Below, in pieces: positions 42,613 through 50,957 of a DNA stretch of 64,000 nucleotides. The translations under genes were made by a program, and so were the position numbers. The notes under the pieces were generated by a model. That model was not told where the DNA came from. It saw only the letters and a list, made by a program, of their open reading frames with translations, and ran no database searches. The stretch's first letter is position 1. Every line of letters starts with the position of its first letter. This stretch comes from Planctomycetota bacterium (GTDB lineage Bacteria > Planctomycetota > OFTM77): assembly GCA_029260795.1 (NCBI GenBank), contig JAJDCO010000092.1, positions 64,877 through 128,876 on the forward strand, given 5' to 3'.

Positions 42613-43299
42613 CTAAGGTCCGTCGGCGGGTTCAAGCAATCTATCACAGGTCTTCCCAGTTGATCTCGTAAGCAGCACGGAGGAAGGTTCTGCACAATGC
42701 CGAATACTCAGCCGAGTCCTGCACCTCAAGCTCAACTCCCTACGAAGCGCATCTTTGAGCGGCTCCCTAGTCGCATCAACGAACCTGTCAGCCAGCGCAC
42801 TGATGCGATCCAGGTGCTCTTTCCGCCTTTCCCAAAGCGCTGCCCGATTCAGACTGAGGAGGTCTATGGTCCTGCGACCAAGTCGGCTACCTTTCTTTGT
42901 CCACACTAGAGTCCCAAGGAAACAGAGGTGATTATCCGGGTCATCGGAATAAGGATTCAAAATCGGTTCATCCAAGCTCCAGTAGTTGCTCTTGCAGTTG
43001 TTGCAGATGGAGCACGCTATCGTGAGATTGTCATAGTCGAGCACTCCAGCGTCAGACTCCGACTTGGGCTTGAGATGCTCCACGTCGCCCCACGCCACAT
43101 GCGAAATAAGGCTCTCGCAGTATGCGCACTTTCGAAACGTCTCGTCTAACAGCGATTGCTTTACCTCCCTCTGTCGATAGCAACTCGAAACGCTCTTGGT
43201 AACCTCTCGCCCTTCGGCCTTCGCCTTATCCCAGCTCTGCTGACATCGCTCCAGGACCTTAAGCGCCCTCTTTGTAGGGTTCGATCTGAGGCGTATCAT
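42613..43299 (-). CDS. ptuB: Septu HNH nuclease PtuB
   Basis: A 228-residue HNH protein. Zinc/HNH elements: CAYCESLI near residue 58, DVEHLKPKSESD near 72 (catalytic His), and NLTIACSICNNCKSN near 91 (Cys pair and Asn). It overlaps the ATPase stop by 4 bp (ATGA) and lies next to pglX. PtuA-PtuB pairs form the Septu anti-phage system, in which the ATPase restrains the nuclease until infection. The DNA here has visibly lower GC and more A/T-ending codons than the BREX genes, a sign of separate acquisition. Confidence 0.85.
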   Translation of the reverse strand: MIRLRSNPTKRALKVLERCQQSWDKAKAEGREVTKSVSSCYRQREVKQSLLDETFRKCAYCESLISHVAWGDVEHLKPKSESDAGVLDYDNLTIACSICNNCKSNYWSLDEPILNPYSDDPDNHLCFLGTLVWTKKGSRLGRRTIDLLSLNRAALWERRKEHLDRISALADRFVDATREPLKDALRRELSLRCRTRLSIRHCAEPSSVLLTRSTGKTCDRLLEPADGP

Positions 43300-44522
43300 T
43301 CCTGCAGCCTATCCAACGTATCTGGCAAGTACTTGCCCAGTCCAAGACTGCTCAATTGGCTCCGCAAATGAGCAAGTGATTCATCCGTCATCTCCTGACA
43401 CTTGAACTGGGTCAAGATGCGTTCGAGAGCCTTCTCCACCCAGATGGGAGCCGTTGATTCCAATCCGAGTGCACTTCGGAGTATTTCGTTGGCGGTCCCG
43501 GCTCGATTCACTTGATCCATTAGCTCGCTGCATACTCGCCGATCATCGTCGTATCTTAGTACGTATACTGAAGAATCAGGCGTAGAACCTACGACGAATG
43601 GGTTATGAGTAGCAATAATGAATTGGGCCTTCGGAAAGGCATCTAATAGACTCGGGAGAATCGCACGCTGCAAGGCTGGATGGAGGTGCGCCTCTGGCTC
43701 GTCGATGGCTACGACGAACTCTTCCGCGAGCGTCGAGTACAGATAAATCTGCCAGGCGATGTCAATCAAAGCAGATATTCCGCCCGAGGCTGCGTCCAAC
43801 GCGAAGTTCCCAGTTTCTGTTTCGAGGATTACATCCGGAACTGACACTCGCAACCTCTTGAATCCGATGGTTGCGGGCAAGACATGCGAGAGGACCTCCT
43901 GGAAACCCTCAAACGTTCGACGAGCATCGTCGTTAGGGGTCACTGCGACGCTGCCATAGCCAAAGACCGCAAGAGACATCAGCGACCGCTTGAGCATCTG
44001 GCTAGGCGACGTCACCCTTTGACCAACATTCCACCGCCCTCTGATTTCATTCACATATACGTCAAAGAGCTGCTGTCGGGCATCGACGGCAGTCGGTATC
44101 TCCTCGACACGCCGGTGAATGTACAGAGGCCTGTGCGACGGTACATAAACGCCGGGTAGTTTAGGCATGGGCTTGATAGTAACGGCGAATGTCTCAGTGA
44201 CGGCTCGGGGTACAGTAAGAAGTGCCGTGGGCGAGGATCGATACTTTATCTGCCCGATTCTTATCTGTTGCTCGGCGGTGGAGTTTGGAAAAGGCACACC
44301 TGAGAGGTTCCAGAATCCTGCCCAGTAAGACTTCTTGCCATCTTTTGCCAATCGAGGTTCGCTAACGTACGGGATGCTCCAGCCCCAGTGCCGGTTCAGC
44401 AGATGGAGCAGTGTCGTTTTTCCCGCTCCATTGCCTCCGGTAAGAATGGTTATTCGAGGATGAAAGTGGATGTCCAGGTGTGCGAACTGTCGCCAGCCAT
44501 CGAGTTGCAACTGCTCAAACAT
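43296..44522 (-). CDS. ptuA: Septu ATPase PtuA
   Basis: A 408-residue ABC-type ATPase: ITILTGGNGAGKTTLLHLL (Walker A, about 24), SGGISALIDIAWQIYLYS (signature region), FVVAIDEPEAHLHPALQ (Walker B, about 268) and FIIATHNPFVVGS (H-loop, about 297). I place the start at the ATG 44522 (MFEQLQLDGW, AGAGG upstream); an upstream ATG at 44573 adds 17 residues. Together with the HNH protein it makes a complete Septu system. The gene shares the low-GC character of its partner. Confidence 0.85.
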   Translation of the reverse strand: MFEQLQLDGWRQFAHLDIHFHPRITILTGGNGAGKTTLLHLLNRHWGWSIPYVSEPRLAKDGKKSYWAGFWNLSGVPFPNSTAEQQIRIGQIKYRSSPTALLTVPRAVTETFAVTIKPMPKLPGVYVPSHRPLYIHRRVEEIPTAVDARQQLFDVYVNEIRGRWNVGQRVTSPSQMLKRSLMSLAVFGYGSVAVTPNDDARRTFEGFQEVLSHVLPATIGFKRLRVSVPDVILETETGNFALDAASGGISALIDIAWQIYLYSTLAEEFVVAIDEPEAHLHPALQRAILPSLLDAFPKAQFIIATHNPFVVGSTPDSSVYVLRYDDDRRVCSELMDQVNRAGTANEILRSALGLESTAPIWVEKALERILTQFKCQEMTDESLAHLRSQLSSLGLGKYLPDTLDRLQE

Positions 44523-44630
44523 GTCGTATAGCCTCTGCTTCCTGTATGCTAATGCAGGCCAGGTGTTCAGCATTAGACTTGTAGACTACTCGGGCAGTGC
44601 GAGGCAGGTTGGCGCAGCCAGCGAAGAGCA

Positions 44631-44921
44631 TCAATAGACTGTGACCTCCAGCCCGTTCGACATCGAGAGGCCTTTCGGGGCGGCCCAGTCGAGGAGTCCG
44701 ACTTGGGCGTTGAGGGTCATGCCGATCGGGGCGGTGCAAGGGACGGGAAGCGGGAGGTCCAGCGATCCGTTGCCGCCCAGGCCGGGCACGCCGCCGAGGA
44801 CGATGTTCAGGAACAGGACCGGCGAGTCGACCAGGAGCGTGCAGCCCAGGACGGGGACGGTGGCTCGCCCGGTGACGCCCAGGATCAACGCGCCGGCGGC
44901 TCCGCCGCGGCCGAAACTCCG
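44631..44921 (-). repeat. Copy of the FG-GAP protein 3' domain
   Basis: Read on the minus strand the segment encodes GRGGAAGALILGVTGRATVP through MSNGLEVTVY and a stop, nearly identical to the last 95 codons of the gene at 59701. It has no start and no signal peptide, so it is a detached gene end. REPIN copy 3 follows immediately, as in other copies. Confidence 0.85.
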
Positions 44922-44937
44922 GAGCTCTACCGCAGAG

Positions 44938-45065
44938 GTCGCAGAGGAACGCAGAGTAAGAAGAGCGTTCATTCCAGTTGAGCGATGGTGCTCGGGTGCA
45001 TGGTGGAACACCGCGATGATCGCGAGCAAGGAGGGCCCCTCTGCGCTCTCCGCGTCCTCTGCGGT
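44938..45065. repeat. REPIN-like element, copy 3
   Basis: Left arm TACCGCAGAGGTCGCAGAGG, right arm CTCTCCGCGTCCTCTGCGGT, 128 bp. The centre carries the family-typical AGCGATGG and GCGATGATCGCGAGCAAGGA segments. Confidence 0.85.
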
Positions 45066-45104
45066 GAGAACGAGGACTGGCAACAGACGGACGATGTGGG
45101 AGCT

Positions 45105-45272
45105 TGACTCGGACTCGACGGGTGGCCTTGACGGCGTTGCCTCCTTTTTCTTTCCGCTCGGCTCTCTTGCCGACCGACGCGAAGGGAACGAAGAATGTCT
45201 CCCGGAATGGCGCGAAGCCATTCTTGGCGCCATTCTGAGCCAGAAATGGAGCCTGGAATGGCGCAAGCCGCG
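45105..45272. repeat. Two repeat families between REPIN 3 and the AlbA_2 gene
   Basis: 45105-45181 is a short copy of the 'GGCGTTGCCTCC' repeat (minus-strand reading KEKGGNAVKATR) seen also near 52.6, 54.7, 55.1 and 57.8 kb. 45200-45272 is a copy of the REP-like 'GAATGGCGC' repeat, with GAATGGCGC and GGCGCCATTC in opposite orientations. No gene here. Confidence 0.65.
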
Positions 45273-45278
45273 AGAGGC

Positions 45279-47000
45279 TCATGACTCGACCTCCGGCATA
45301 TACAGCCACTTAGAGCCACGACCGCTTCCCGACGCCGAGACGGGAGCCTCTTCGCGCAGCTCGTTCATCAGCCGCTTCACCTGGTTTCGGTCCAGGTGGG
45401 TCATCTGGCGGATCTCGGCGTTCGACAAGCCCTCGTCGCCTCGCTCGGCGCGCTGCTTGAGGACGCTCAACACCCTCGTCTTCAATGCCTCCCAGTCGAG
45501 GCGGCGGTCGCGCTCGGGGTGGCCGGGGGCGGCTAGGCGGGCGTGGACCTCGGGGCGGAGGGTCCAATAGGTGCCGCGGCCCGTGCCTCCGCGCTCGAGG
45601 TAGCCGAAGCGGCGGTCCATCTCGGCGAGGACCTCGCGCGCGTCCGACTCCGCGCGCTGACACATCCGGCTCGCCGTCTGGGTGTCGATCTCGGAATGCC
45701 GCAGCAGATGCTGAAGCACGAGCAGGTGATCGACCGAGAGATCGGCGCCGCGCTTCGCTTCCTCCGCCACGAAGGTCCGGAAGCTCACTGAGAGGTCGCT
45801 GGCCCGGATCGAGACCTTGACCGCTTGCCCTAGATCCTCGATCAGAGGAGGCTCCTTCCCCTCGATCAAGAGGGCGCGGTAGATCCTCTGGATGCCAAGG
45901 TTGCTGCGATTCACCAGGCGAAGCCGCACCAGGGCGTCCATCAGGCAAGGGTTCCGGCTGATGGGCGTGTGGTGCAAGATGTTCTCGGGCGTGATGCCTC
46001 CGATCAAGCCGCCCGGGTTACTGACCTCGATCCGGTCCGGGTACTGCTTCACGAGGATCGGACTGGCGAGCCGGTAATCGGCGTGCCCGAAAGCGTTCAT
46101 CAGGATCTCGCGGAGCGAGTCCTCCGGGTACGTGCGGTACTCGAAATGGAAGAGTCCCTGCGGCACGGTCTGGATCGGATTGTCGGCGAGGATCCGGTCC
46201 ATGAGACGGCTGGTCGCGACGGGCAGAGCGTCGTGGCCGTCGAGTCGATCCTGGTACTCGGTCCCCGAGGTCATCCGCAGGTGTGTCCAGGAGTAGCTCG
46301 GGAGATGCTGGCGCAGCGCATTCGGGCGACCCGCCAACAGCAACCCGGCCACGGTCAGTCGACCTTCACGGAGAACGCCCAGCGCAGACAGCAGCTCGAG
46401 GTCGGGAAGGCGCAACAGCTCCGCCGGCGCGCGCTCGGAAGTCGCCGCATCGCGAAGCACCTCCAGGGCGGACGCCGAGAGTAGGTCCTGAGGAACCGCT
46501 TGGATTGCGGTCGCCGTGACGTCGCTCTCGCCCGTCTCGGCCGAGATCTTGCCGCGCACCGTGCCGGTCAACGGCTTGCAGTCCTTCCCGACACGGATCG
46601 TGCCCCGGCCCTTCGTGTCGGTGTAGGGCGGAATCCCGGGATGTACTTGCATCAGGAGCAGCCGCCCGGTGCCTTCCGGCACGAGGAGCACTTCGAAGCT
46701 GGGCGTCAGCTTGGGATCGGTCCGATCGTAGACGGCTTGCTGGAGGCGGTGGATCTCGACCTCGGGAGGCACGCCCAGGATGGCCTGCTGGCGGCCGACG
46801 CACCGGTCGGCGACCCCGAACACGACCGTGCCCCCGCCGCCGTTGGCCATGCAGATTGCCCAGTCGACCACGGTACGCACCGCCTTCTCGAAGCCCTCGG
46901 GGCTCCACTGCTTGAAGTCGAGGTCCTGACCCTCGAGCTCATCGGCGGGGTGCTGCTCCAGCTCGTCGAGCAGCTTTTCGATCTCGGCGATTCGGTGCAT
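45279..47000 (-). CDS. AlbA_2 (Schlafen-like) ATP-binding protein with winged-helix tail
   Basis: A 573-residue protein. Residues 1-140 form an AlbA_2/Schlafen-like domain (DLDFKQWSPEGFEKAVRTVV, then MANGGGGTVVFGVADR). Residues 280-400 contain the HATPase_c_4-like block (SLREILMNAFGHADYRLASP, YPDRIEVSNPGGLIGGI, RNPCLMDAL). Several winged-helix segments follow to the C-terminus (LLVLQHLLRHSEIDTQTAS; GLSNAEIRQMTHLDRNQVKR). It is the third and only intact copy of the AlbA_2 gene in the DUF6883-DUF4926-AlbA_2 operon, starting 24 bp after the DUF4926 stop. Schlafen-like AlbA_2 domains occur in nucleic-acid-acting regulators and defence proteins; the activity here is unknown. Confidence 0.85.
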   Translation of the reverse strand: MHRIAEIEKLLDELEQHPADELEGQDLDFKQWSPEGFEKAVRTVVDWAICMANGGGGTVVFGVADRCVGRQQAILGVPPEVEIHRLQQAVYDRTDPKLTPSFEVLLVPEGTGRLLLMQVHPGIPPYTDTKGRGTIRVGKDCKPLTGTVRGKISAETGESDVTATAIQAVPQDLLSASALEVLRDAATSERAPAELLRLPDLELLSALGVLREGRLTVAGLLLAGRPNALRQHLPSYSWTHLRMTSGTEYQDRLDGHDALPVATSRLMDRILADNPIQTVPQGLFHFEYRTYPEDSLREILMNAFGHADYRLASPILVKQYPDRIEVSNPGGLIGGITPENILHHTPISRNPCLMDALVRLRLVNRSNLGIQRIYRALLIEGKEPPLIEDLGQAVKVSIRASDLSVSFRTFVAEEAKRGADLSVDHLLVLQHLLRHSEIDTQTASRMCQRAESDAREVLAEMDRRFGYLERGGTGRGTYWTLRPEVHARLAAPGHPERDRRLDWEALKTRVLSVLKQRAERGDEGLSNAEIRQMTHLDRNQVKRLMNELREEAPVSASGSGRGSKWLYMPEVES

Positions 47001-47024
47001 TCTCTATTCTGGCGGCTCTTTCCC

Positions 47025-47270
47025 CTACGCAGACCGATCCATCCGTCGGACGGTCAGCAGATCGCCGTCGGCGACGGCTCGAAGGTCGCCCTCCTTCAGC
47101 GTGACCAGCGCCTCGGTCCGTCCCGACGCGCTCACGAACTCGACCTCGAAGGCGCCCGGCTCGTAGACCTCGACGATGGCGCCCAGATCGCCCGCCCGAA
47201 GACCGTGCTCCGGGAGATCGCGATTCAGCACCACGGTGTCCAGCTTCTCGAATCTTGCCATGATGTTCAT
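47025..47270 (-). CDS. DUF4926 protein
   Basis: An 81-residue single-domain protein starting MNIMARFEKLDTVVLNRDLP. It has the Gly-rich beta-barrel pattern of DUF4926 (LRAGDLGAIVEVYEPGAFEV ... EALVTLKEGDLRAV). Its ATG overlaps the DUF6883 stop by 4 bp. DUF4926 and DUF6883 genes are often neighbours and have been viewed as a toxin-antitoxin-like pair; direct evidence is not available to me. Two further copies are at 53179 and 57347. Confidence 0.85.
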   Translation of the reverse strand: MNIMARFEKLDTVVLNRDLPEHGLRAGDLGAIVEVYEPGAFEVEFVSASGRTEALVTLKEGDLRAVADGDLLTVRRMDRSA

Positions 47271-47599
47271 CCTGGATAGGCGGTGACCAATCGTGGAGCA
47301 GCTTCTCCATCGAGGAGGATCCACACCGAGACGACTTGCGCCCGTTTACCTGTGGGTCCTTCCAGCGTACCTCGAACTCTGTACTTGGTGCCGTAGTCGT
47401 TTCGCCCCGCTTCGGAAGCGGCGCCATCGACCGCGTGTGCCGCCAGATCACGAGCGAGCACCTCGCAATCCACCGTCGAGTATCCGAGTGAGTTGAAGAA
47501 GGCCGCCTTGAATCGCCCGACGGGATGAGACTCCCCGAGTAGATACTCGCGAACTTTCTGCTCATCGACGATCGCGCTTTCAGCACCGGGCAGCTTCAT
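47267..47599 (-). CDS. DUF6883 protein
   Basis: A 110-residue protein: MKLPGAESAIVDEQKVREYL, then HPVGRFKAAFFNSLGY, and a C-terminal VVSVWILLDGEAAPRLVTAY. This is the DUF6883 pattern (KxxxxF in the middle, SxW near the end). It is translationally coupled to the DUF4926 gene. I chose the internal ATG at 47599 because the family begins there; the frame is open for 10 further codons upstream. A diverged intact copy is at 53421. Confidence 0.85.
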   Translation of the reverse strand: MKLPGAESAIVDEQKVREYLLGESHPVGRFKAAFFNSLGYSTVDCEVLARDLAAHAVDGAASEAGRNDYGTKYRVRGTLEGPTGKRAQVVSVWILLDGEAAPRLVTAYPG

Positions 47600-47675
47600 T
47601 TCAGCACCCGTCTTGGTGAGCATGTCCATGCTGGCTTGCGCCTCGCCGCCTCCGGCCGCTCGGGCTCTGATCTTC

Positions 47676-48165
47676 TCACGCCTGGACCCTCTCGCCGCGG
47701 TGGATGTTCTCGAGCCAGGGCTCGGGGACGCGGGCGCGTTGGCCGGGGGAGATGAGGGGGATCTCCTTGCCGTCGAGGGTCGGGAGATCGATCTGGGCGT
47801 CTTGGGGCACCAGCACCCAAACGCACGGACATTGGCCTGGGCGGCCGGACTCGTCTCGCAGGCGCTCGACGGCGCGCATCTGGTCGTAGCGGGCGAGGAG
47901 GCCGGCGTGGACCTGGAGCCCGTGATTCCCAGACAGGCGGGATGGCGATTGTTCTTTCTGTTTCGTCAACATCATCAGTAGATCGTGACCTCCAGCCCGT
48001 TCGACATCGACAGGCCTTTGGGGGCGGCCCAGTCGAGGAGGCCGACTTGCGCGTTGAGGGTCAGGCCGATCGGGGCGGTGCAGGGGACGGGCAGCAGGAG
48101 GTCCAGCGATCCGTTGCCGCCCAGGATCAACGCGCCAGCGGCTCCGCCGCGGCCGAATCGCCCGG
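47676..48165 (-). repeat. pglW-tail plus FG-GAP-tail block, copy 1
   Basis: 47676-47915 encodes VHAGLLARYDQMRAVERLRD through NIHRGERVQA and a stop, matching the last 78 codons of pglW (62688-62924). After a linker of about 60 bp, 47974-48165 is the end of the FG-GAP gene, with an internal deletion between two GCCCAGG direct repeats. The two tails are in different frames. No start codon or upstream domain is intact, so it is treated as a repeat of gene ends. Confidence 0.8.
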
Positions 48166-48170
48166 AATCC

Positions 48171-48311
48171 TACCGCAGAGGTCGCAGAGGAGCGCAGAGG
48201 GAAGGGAGCTCGCACCATGCCAGTGGAACGATGAAGGACCGTCGTGGATAGGAGCACCGCGATGATCGCGAGCAAGGAGAGCCCCTCTGCGCTCTCCGCG
48301 TCCTCTGCGGT
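48171..48311. repeat. REPIN-like element, copy 4
   Basis: TACCGCAGAGGTCGCAGAGG at the left and CTCTCCGCGTCCTCTGCGGT at the right, 141 bp, placed directly after the FG-GAP tail as in the other blocks. Confidence 0.85.
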
Positions 48312-48350
48312 GAAGAAGATCCCTGATCCACCGTTCGATGAGGCAGCTCG

Positions 48351-48550
48351 GTCGCGAGGGAAGGCCCGCAAGGCGGCGACTGGTTCGATGAGCTTCGACT
48401 TCTCGCCGTTGGGATCGCCCGCGGTTGCTGGGGGGCGGCCCGGGAACGTGTCGAGCTGGAACCGATCGGCCGGGCTGGAGACCGCCTGCCAGACATGGCT
48501 GACGAGATCAGCCCAGTCGGGAGTCGTGCGCTCGGCGCCGGCGGCTTTCC
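48351..48550 (-). pseudogene. Chimeric remnants of an AAA ATPase and of pglW
   Basis: 48351-48420 reads GDPNGEKSKLIEPVAALRAF, a decayed Walker A region of the ATPase at 50954 (GPNGAGKSNLIEALAVLRAV). 48478-48550 reads GAERTTPDWADLVSHVWQAV, matching pglW internal sequence near 62980-63040 (GAEPITPDWRNLVHLAREAV). The two lie in one open frame with the REPIN and tails downstream but the order is scrambled, so it is debris. Bases 48551-48861 hold no gene I can support. Confidence 0.65.
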
Positions 48551-48861
48551 CGGATTCGTCCTTCATCGAGCCAACTCCCCTTTTCCCAGCCGAGGTTCGG
48601 CCCTGGGGCGCGGCGCCAACGGCATCGACCACGCATTGAGGGTTTGTGATGGACTGTTACGCCCTCATCTTGCGAGTTGGCGGGAATTGTACTGGAGGAG
48701 CACTGCCAGGAACAACCCCCGGGGAGCCAAAGCATTGGTCGAACTGCCGGGGTCGCCTCGTTCACCCCAGGCTGTGCTCTCTCGCCGGGGTCGACGGGGG
48801 CGCTCTCTGGGAGCCCGAGTGCCTGGATGCACTCCACCGCCTTCACGGGCCCTTCTTCGCG

Positions 48862-48882
48862 GCGTGCGTTCGAAACGCACGC
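48862..48882. terminator. Hairpin downstream of the interrupted AlbA_2 gene
   Basis: GCGTGCGTT-CGA-AACGCACGC is a perfect 9-bp stem with a 3-base loop, 28 bp beyond the stop of the minus-strand gene. The T-rich side (CTTTCTTTCT) is on the plus-strand side. Confidence 0.5.
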
Positions 48883-48910
48883 GTGCTTTCTTTCTGGCAT
48901 ACCGTGCGTT

Positions 48911-50608
48911 TCATCGTGGCTTTGCCTCGTAACGCACGCCTCGCCCCCGGCGGCCGATCTGAACGATAAGCCCCATCTTTTCAAGCTTTTGCAGAAGTCG
49001 ATAGGCCTGGGACGAGCTGATCCGGCAGAGCTCGGCGGCCTCGGCACGGGTGATCGAACCGTGCGTTTCGATGTATTGCCGAACCATCTGCTGCTGCTGG
49101 AGCGGCTCGAAGCCTCTCTGGCGGACGTAGGCGCCCGGCTCACCCAGGCGCCGGTAGGTTGCGGCCGACAAGTGCCACGACCGCCCCTTGCGCTCACCCC
49201 GCGCTTCGACCAAGCCGGCTTCGACGAGCCGCTGGAGGCGAGTCCTGGCCTCGGTCTCCGGCTTCTGGATCAAGCTCGCGGCGTGGGCAGTCGTTAAGCG
49301 CCGATCCAGCCACAACTGGTTCAGGAGCAGGAGGTCGTCGAGCGACAGCGGACGAGCGGCTTGGCTCTCCTCGGCCACGAATGCGGCGAACGCCAGGTTG
49401 GCTTTGCCGCCGGGAAGCACAAGCACCACACCGGTCTCGTTGCTGCGAGCGTAACTCGGGGCCGGACGGCCGTTGCGGAGCTGCTCGTGGTAGATGGTGT
49501 CGATGCCACGTGCGGTACGCTCCACGATGCCCGCCCGCTTGAAAGCGTCGGCGAGAAGCGGGTTTCGGGGGCGAGGCTGGGTTACGAGCAAATTGTCGAG
49601 GCGAACGCCCTCGGGAAAGCCGCCCGGGCTCGCGATTTCGATCCGGTCGTCGTGCCACTGCACGTGGATGGCATCGAGCCGCGTGTAGTCGCGGTGGATC
49701 AGCGCGTTCGCCACGCCCTCCCGAAATGCCGCGGGCGGGTAGTCGGGAACGGCAATACGCAGCATCCCGACCATGACCTCTTCCTCTTTGTTCCGAGCGC
49801 GGAAGCGCGTCAAGAGCTCCTCGACCACGCGCAACAGCGGCCACCGAATAAAGTCGTTGACCTCGACCTTTTGTCCGGCGAGCACCTGAAAAGCGACCTC
49901 GTGCGTCGGCAGTAGGCGGCGCAGCGCTTCTTCGCGCCCGAAGAGCAAGAGCCCGAGGACGCGCACGGCGGAGACCTCGTGATTCGCCTCGACGGCTCCG
50001 AGGGCTTTGGCCAGCTCGACGTCGGAGAGATCGATGAGGCTCGCGTCCCCTCGTCCCTGGCTTTCACGGACGAAGCGGCGAAAGCGCTCCAGCTCCAAGG
50101 GATCGAGGTCGCTCCAATGGGCGCCCTGAACGGTCATCGCGCTGTAATCCAGGGCACCACGATTCGCCTGCATTGCCTGCATCTCGTGGAAGTGCATCGG
50201 GATGCAAGCGGGCCGGCCATCGCCGCCCAGGGCGCGTCGCAGGTATCTTCCGTCGCTCGTGCCAACGGGAGCCCGCGCGACCGGAACCTCGATCAGCAGA
50301 ACCGGCAGATCGTCGAGAACGTGGCACTCCGCCCGCACCGAAAGCGCGGGACGCGTGCGTCCAGCCACGAGCGACTGAATCCGGAGCGGGTCGGTCGAGT
50401 CTCCGTGGCGCGACCGGGCGCCAGTGATCCGACCATCGTCCTCGACTCCGACGAGGAGCCAGGCCGGCCCGCTGCCCGGCCGATTGGCCAAGCAGACGAT
50501 GGCGTCGACCAAATCGCCGTCCGACATTCCCTATCTTTCCTCGCCCTTGAACTCGATGGCGAGCGTTTCGCCGCCGGCAATGAGCTGGCGAAGCTGCTCT
50601 GGCGTCAT
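48911..50608 (-). pseudogene. AlbA_2 (Schlafen-like) ATP-binding protein interrupted by one in-frame TAG
   Basis: From the ATG at 50608, preceded by GGGGAGG, the frame reads MTPEQLRQLIAGGETLAIEF, KGEER, then TAG (50531-50533), then GMSDGDLVDAIVCLANRPG and 530 more codons to 48911. The N-terminal 'E.lEfKgeer' plus 'D.dLv.avvcLaN' is the continuous AlbA_2 motif, so the stop interrupts a single gene. An ATG lies only 6 bases after the TAG, so reinitiation could yield a protein lacking 27 residues. Later parts: AFREGVANALIHRDYTRLDA and DRIEIASPGGFPEGV (HATPase_c_4-like), and two winged helices near the C-terminus (LCRISSSQAYRLLQKLEKMG). Confidence 0.8.
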
Positions 50609-50642
50609 GTGTCCTCCCCTCGTGCGTCTTCGTTCCGGAGGA

Positions 50643-50957
50643 TCACGAAGAAGGCCGCCACTTCGAAGTCGTCGTTCCCGGCGAGCTCGCCCCGCATTGC
50701 GTGGGTGCCTCCCGGCCTGGACCTATACCCCGCGACTCACACGGATTCCTGAAGCGCCCGTCTTGAAGACCCTCCATGGCCGTTTTGAACTGGGCGTAGG
50801 CGATGGAGCGCCGTCCGCACGCGATGATGCGGGGCATCCGGTCCCGCAGGCCCGAGCGCTCGAGCATCGTTCGGAAGGCCTCTCGGCATTCCGTCTGGAG
50901 GGCCTTGTTCCTGTTCCCGCCACCCTCGACGAACCGCTTGCGCTCCGGTCCCCTCAC
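50643..50957 (-). pseudogene. Truncated DUF4276-family protein
   Basis: The GTG at 50957 overlaps the ATPase stop, as in the other ATPase/DUF4276 pair. Residues 1-66 follow the family (KRFVEGGGNRNKALQTECRE, RDRMPRIIACGRRSIAY, FKTAMEGL). After DGRF the expected LLVDSE and W-containing parts are absent; the frame runs into unrelated sequence and stops. The C-terminal two thirds are missing, so the pair has probably lost its partner function. Confidence 0.7.

Noticed and set aside
44515..45309. Open frames spanning repeat arrays, for example at 44.5-45.3, 47.7-48.6 and 54.1-55.5 kb
   Set aside because: They run through REPINs and detached gene ends in changing frames; the only protein-like parts belong to the FG-GAP and pglW tails.
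48646..48969. Plus-strand open frame MMDCYALILRVGGN at 48646
   Set aside because: No ribosome-binding site, no family signature, and it overlaps the end of a real minus-strand gene.
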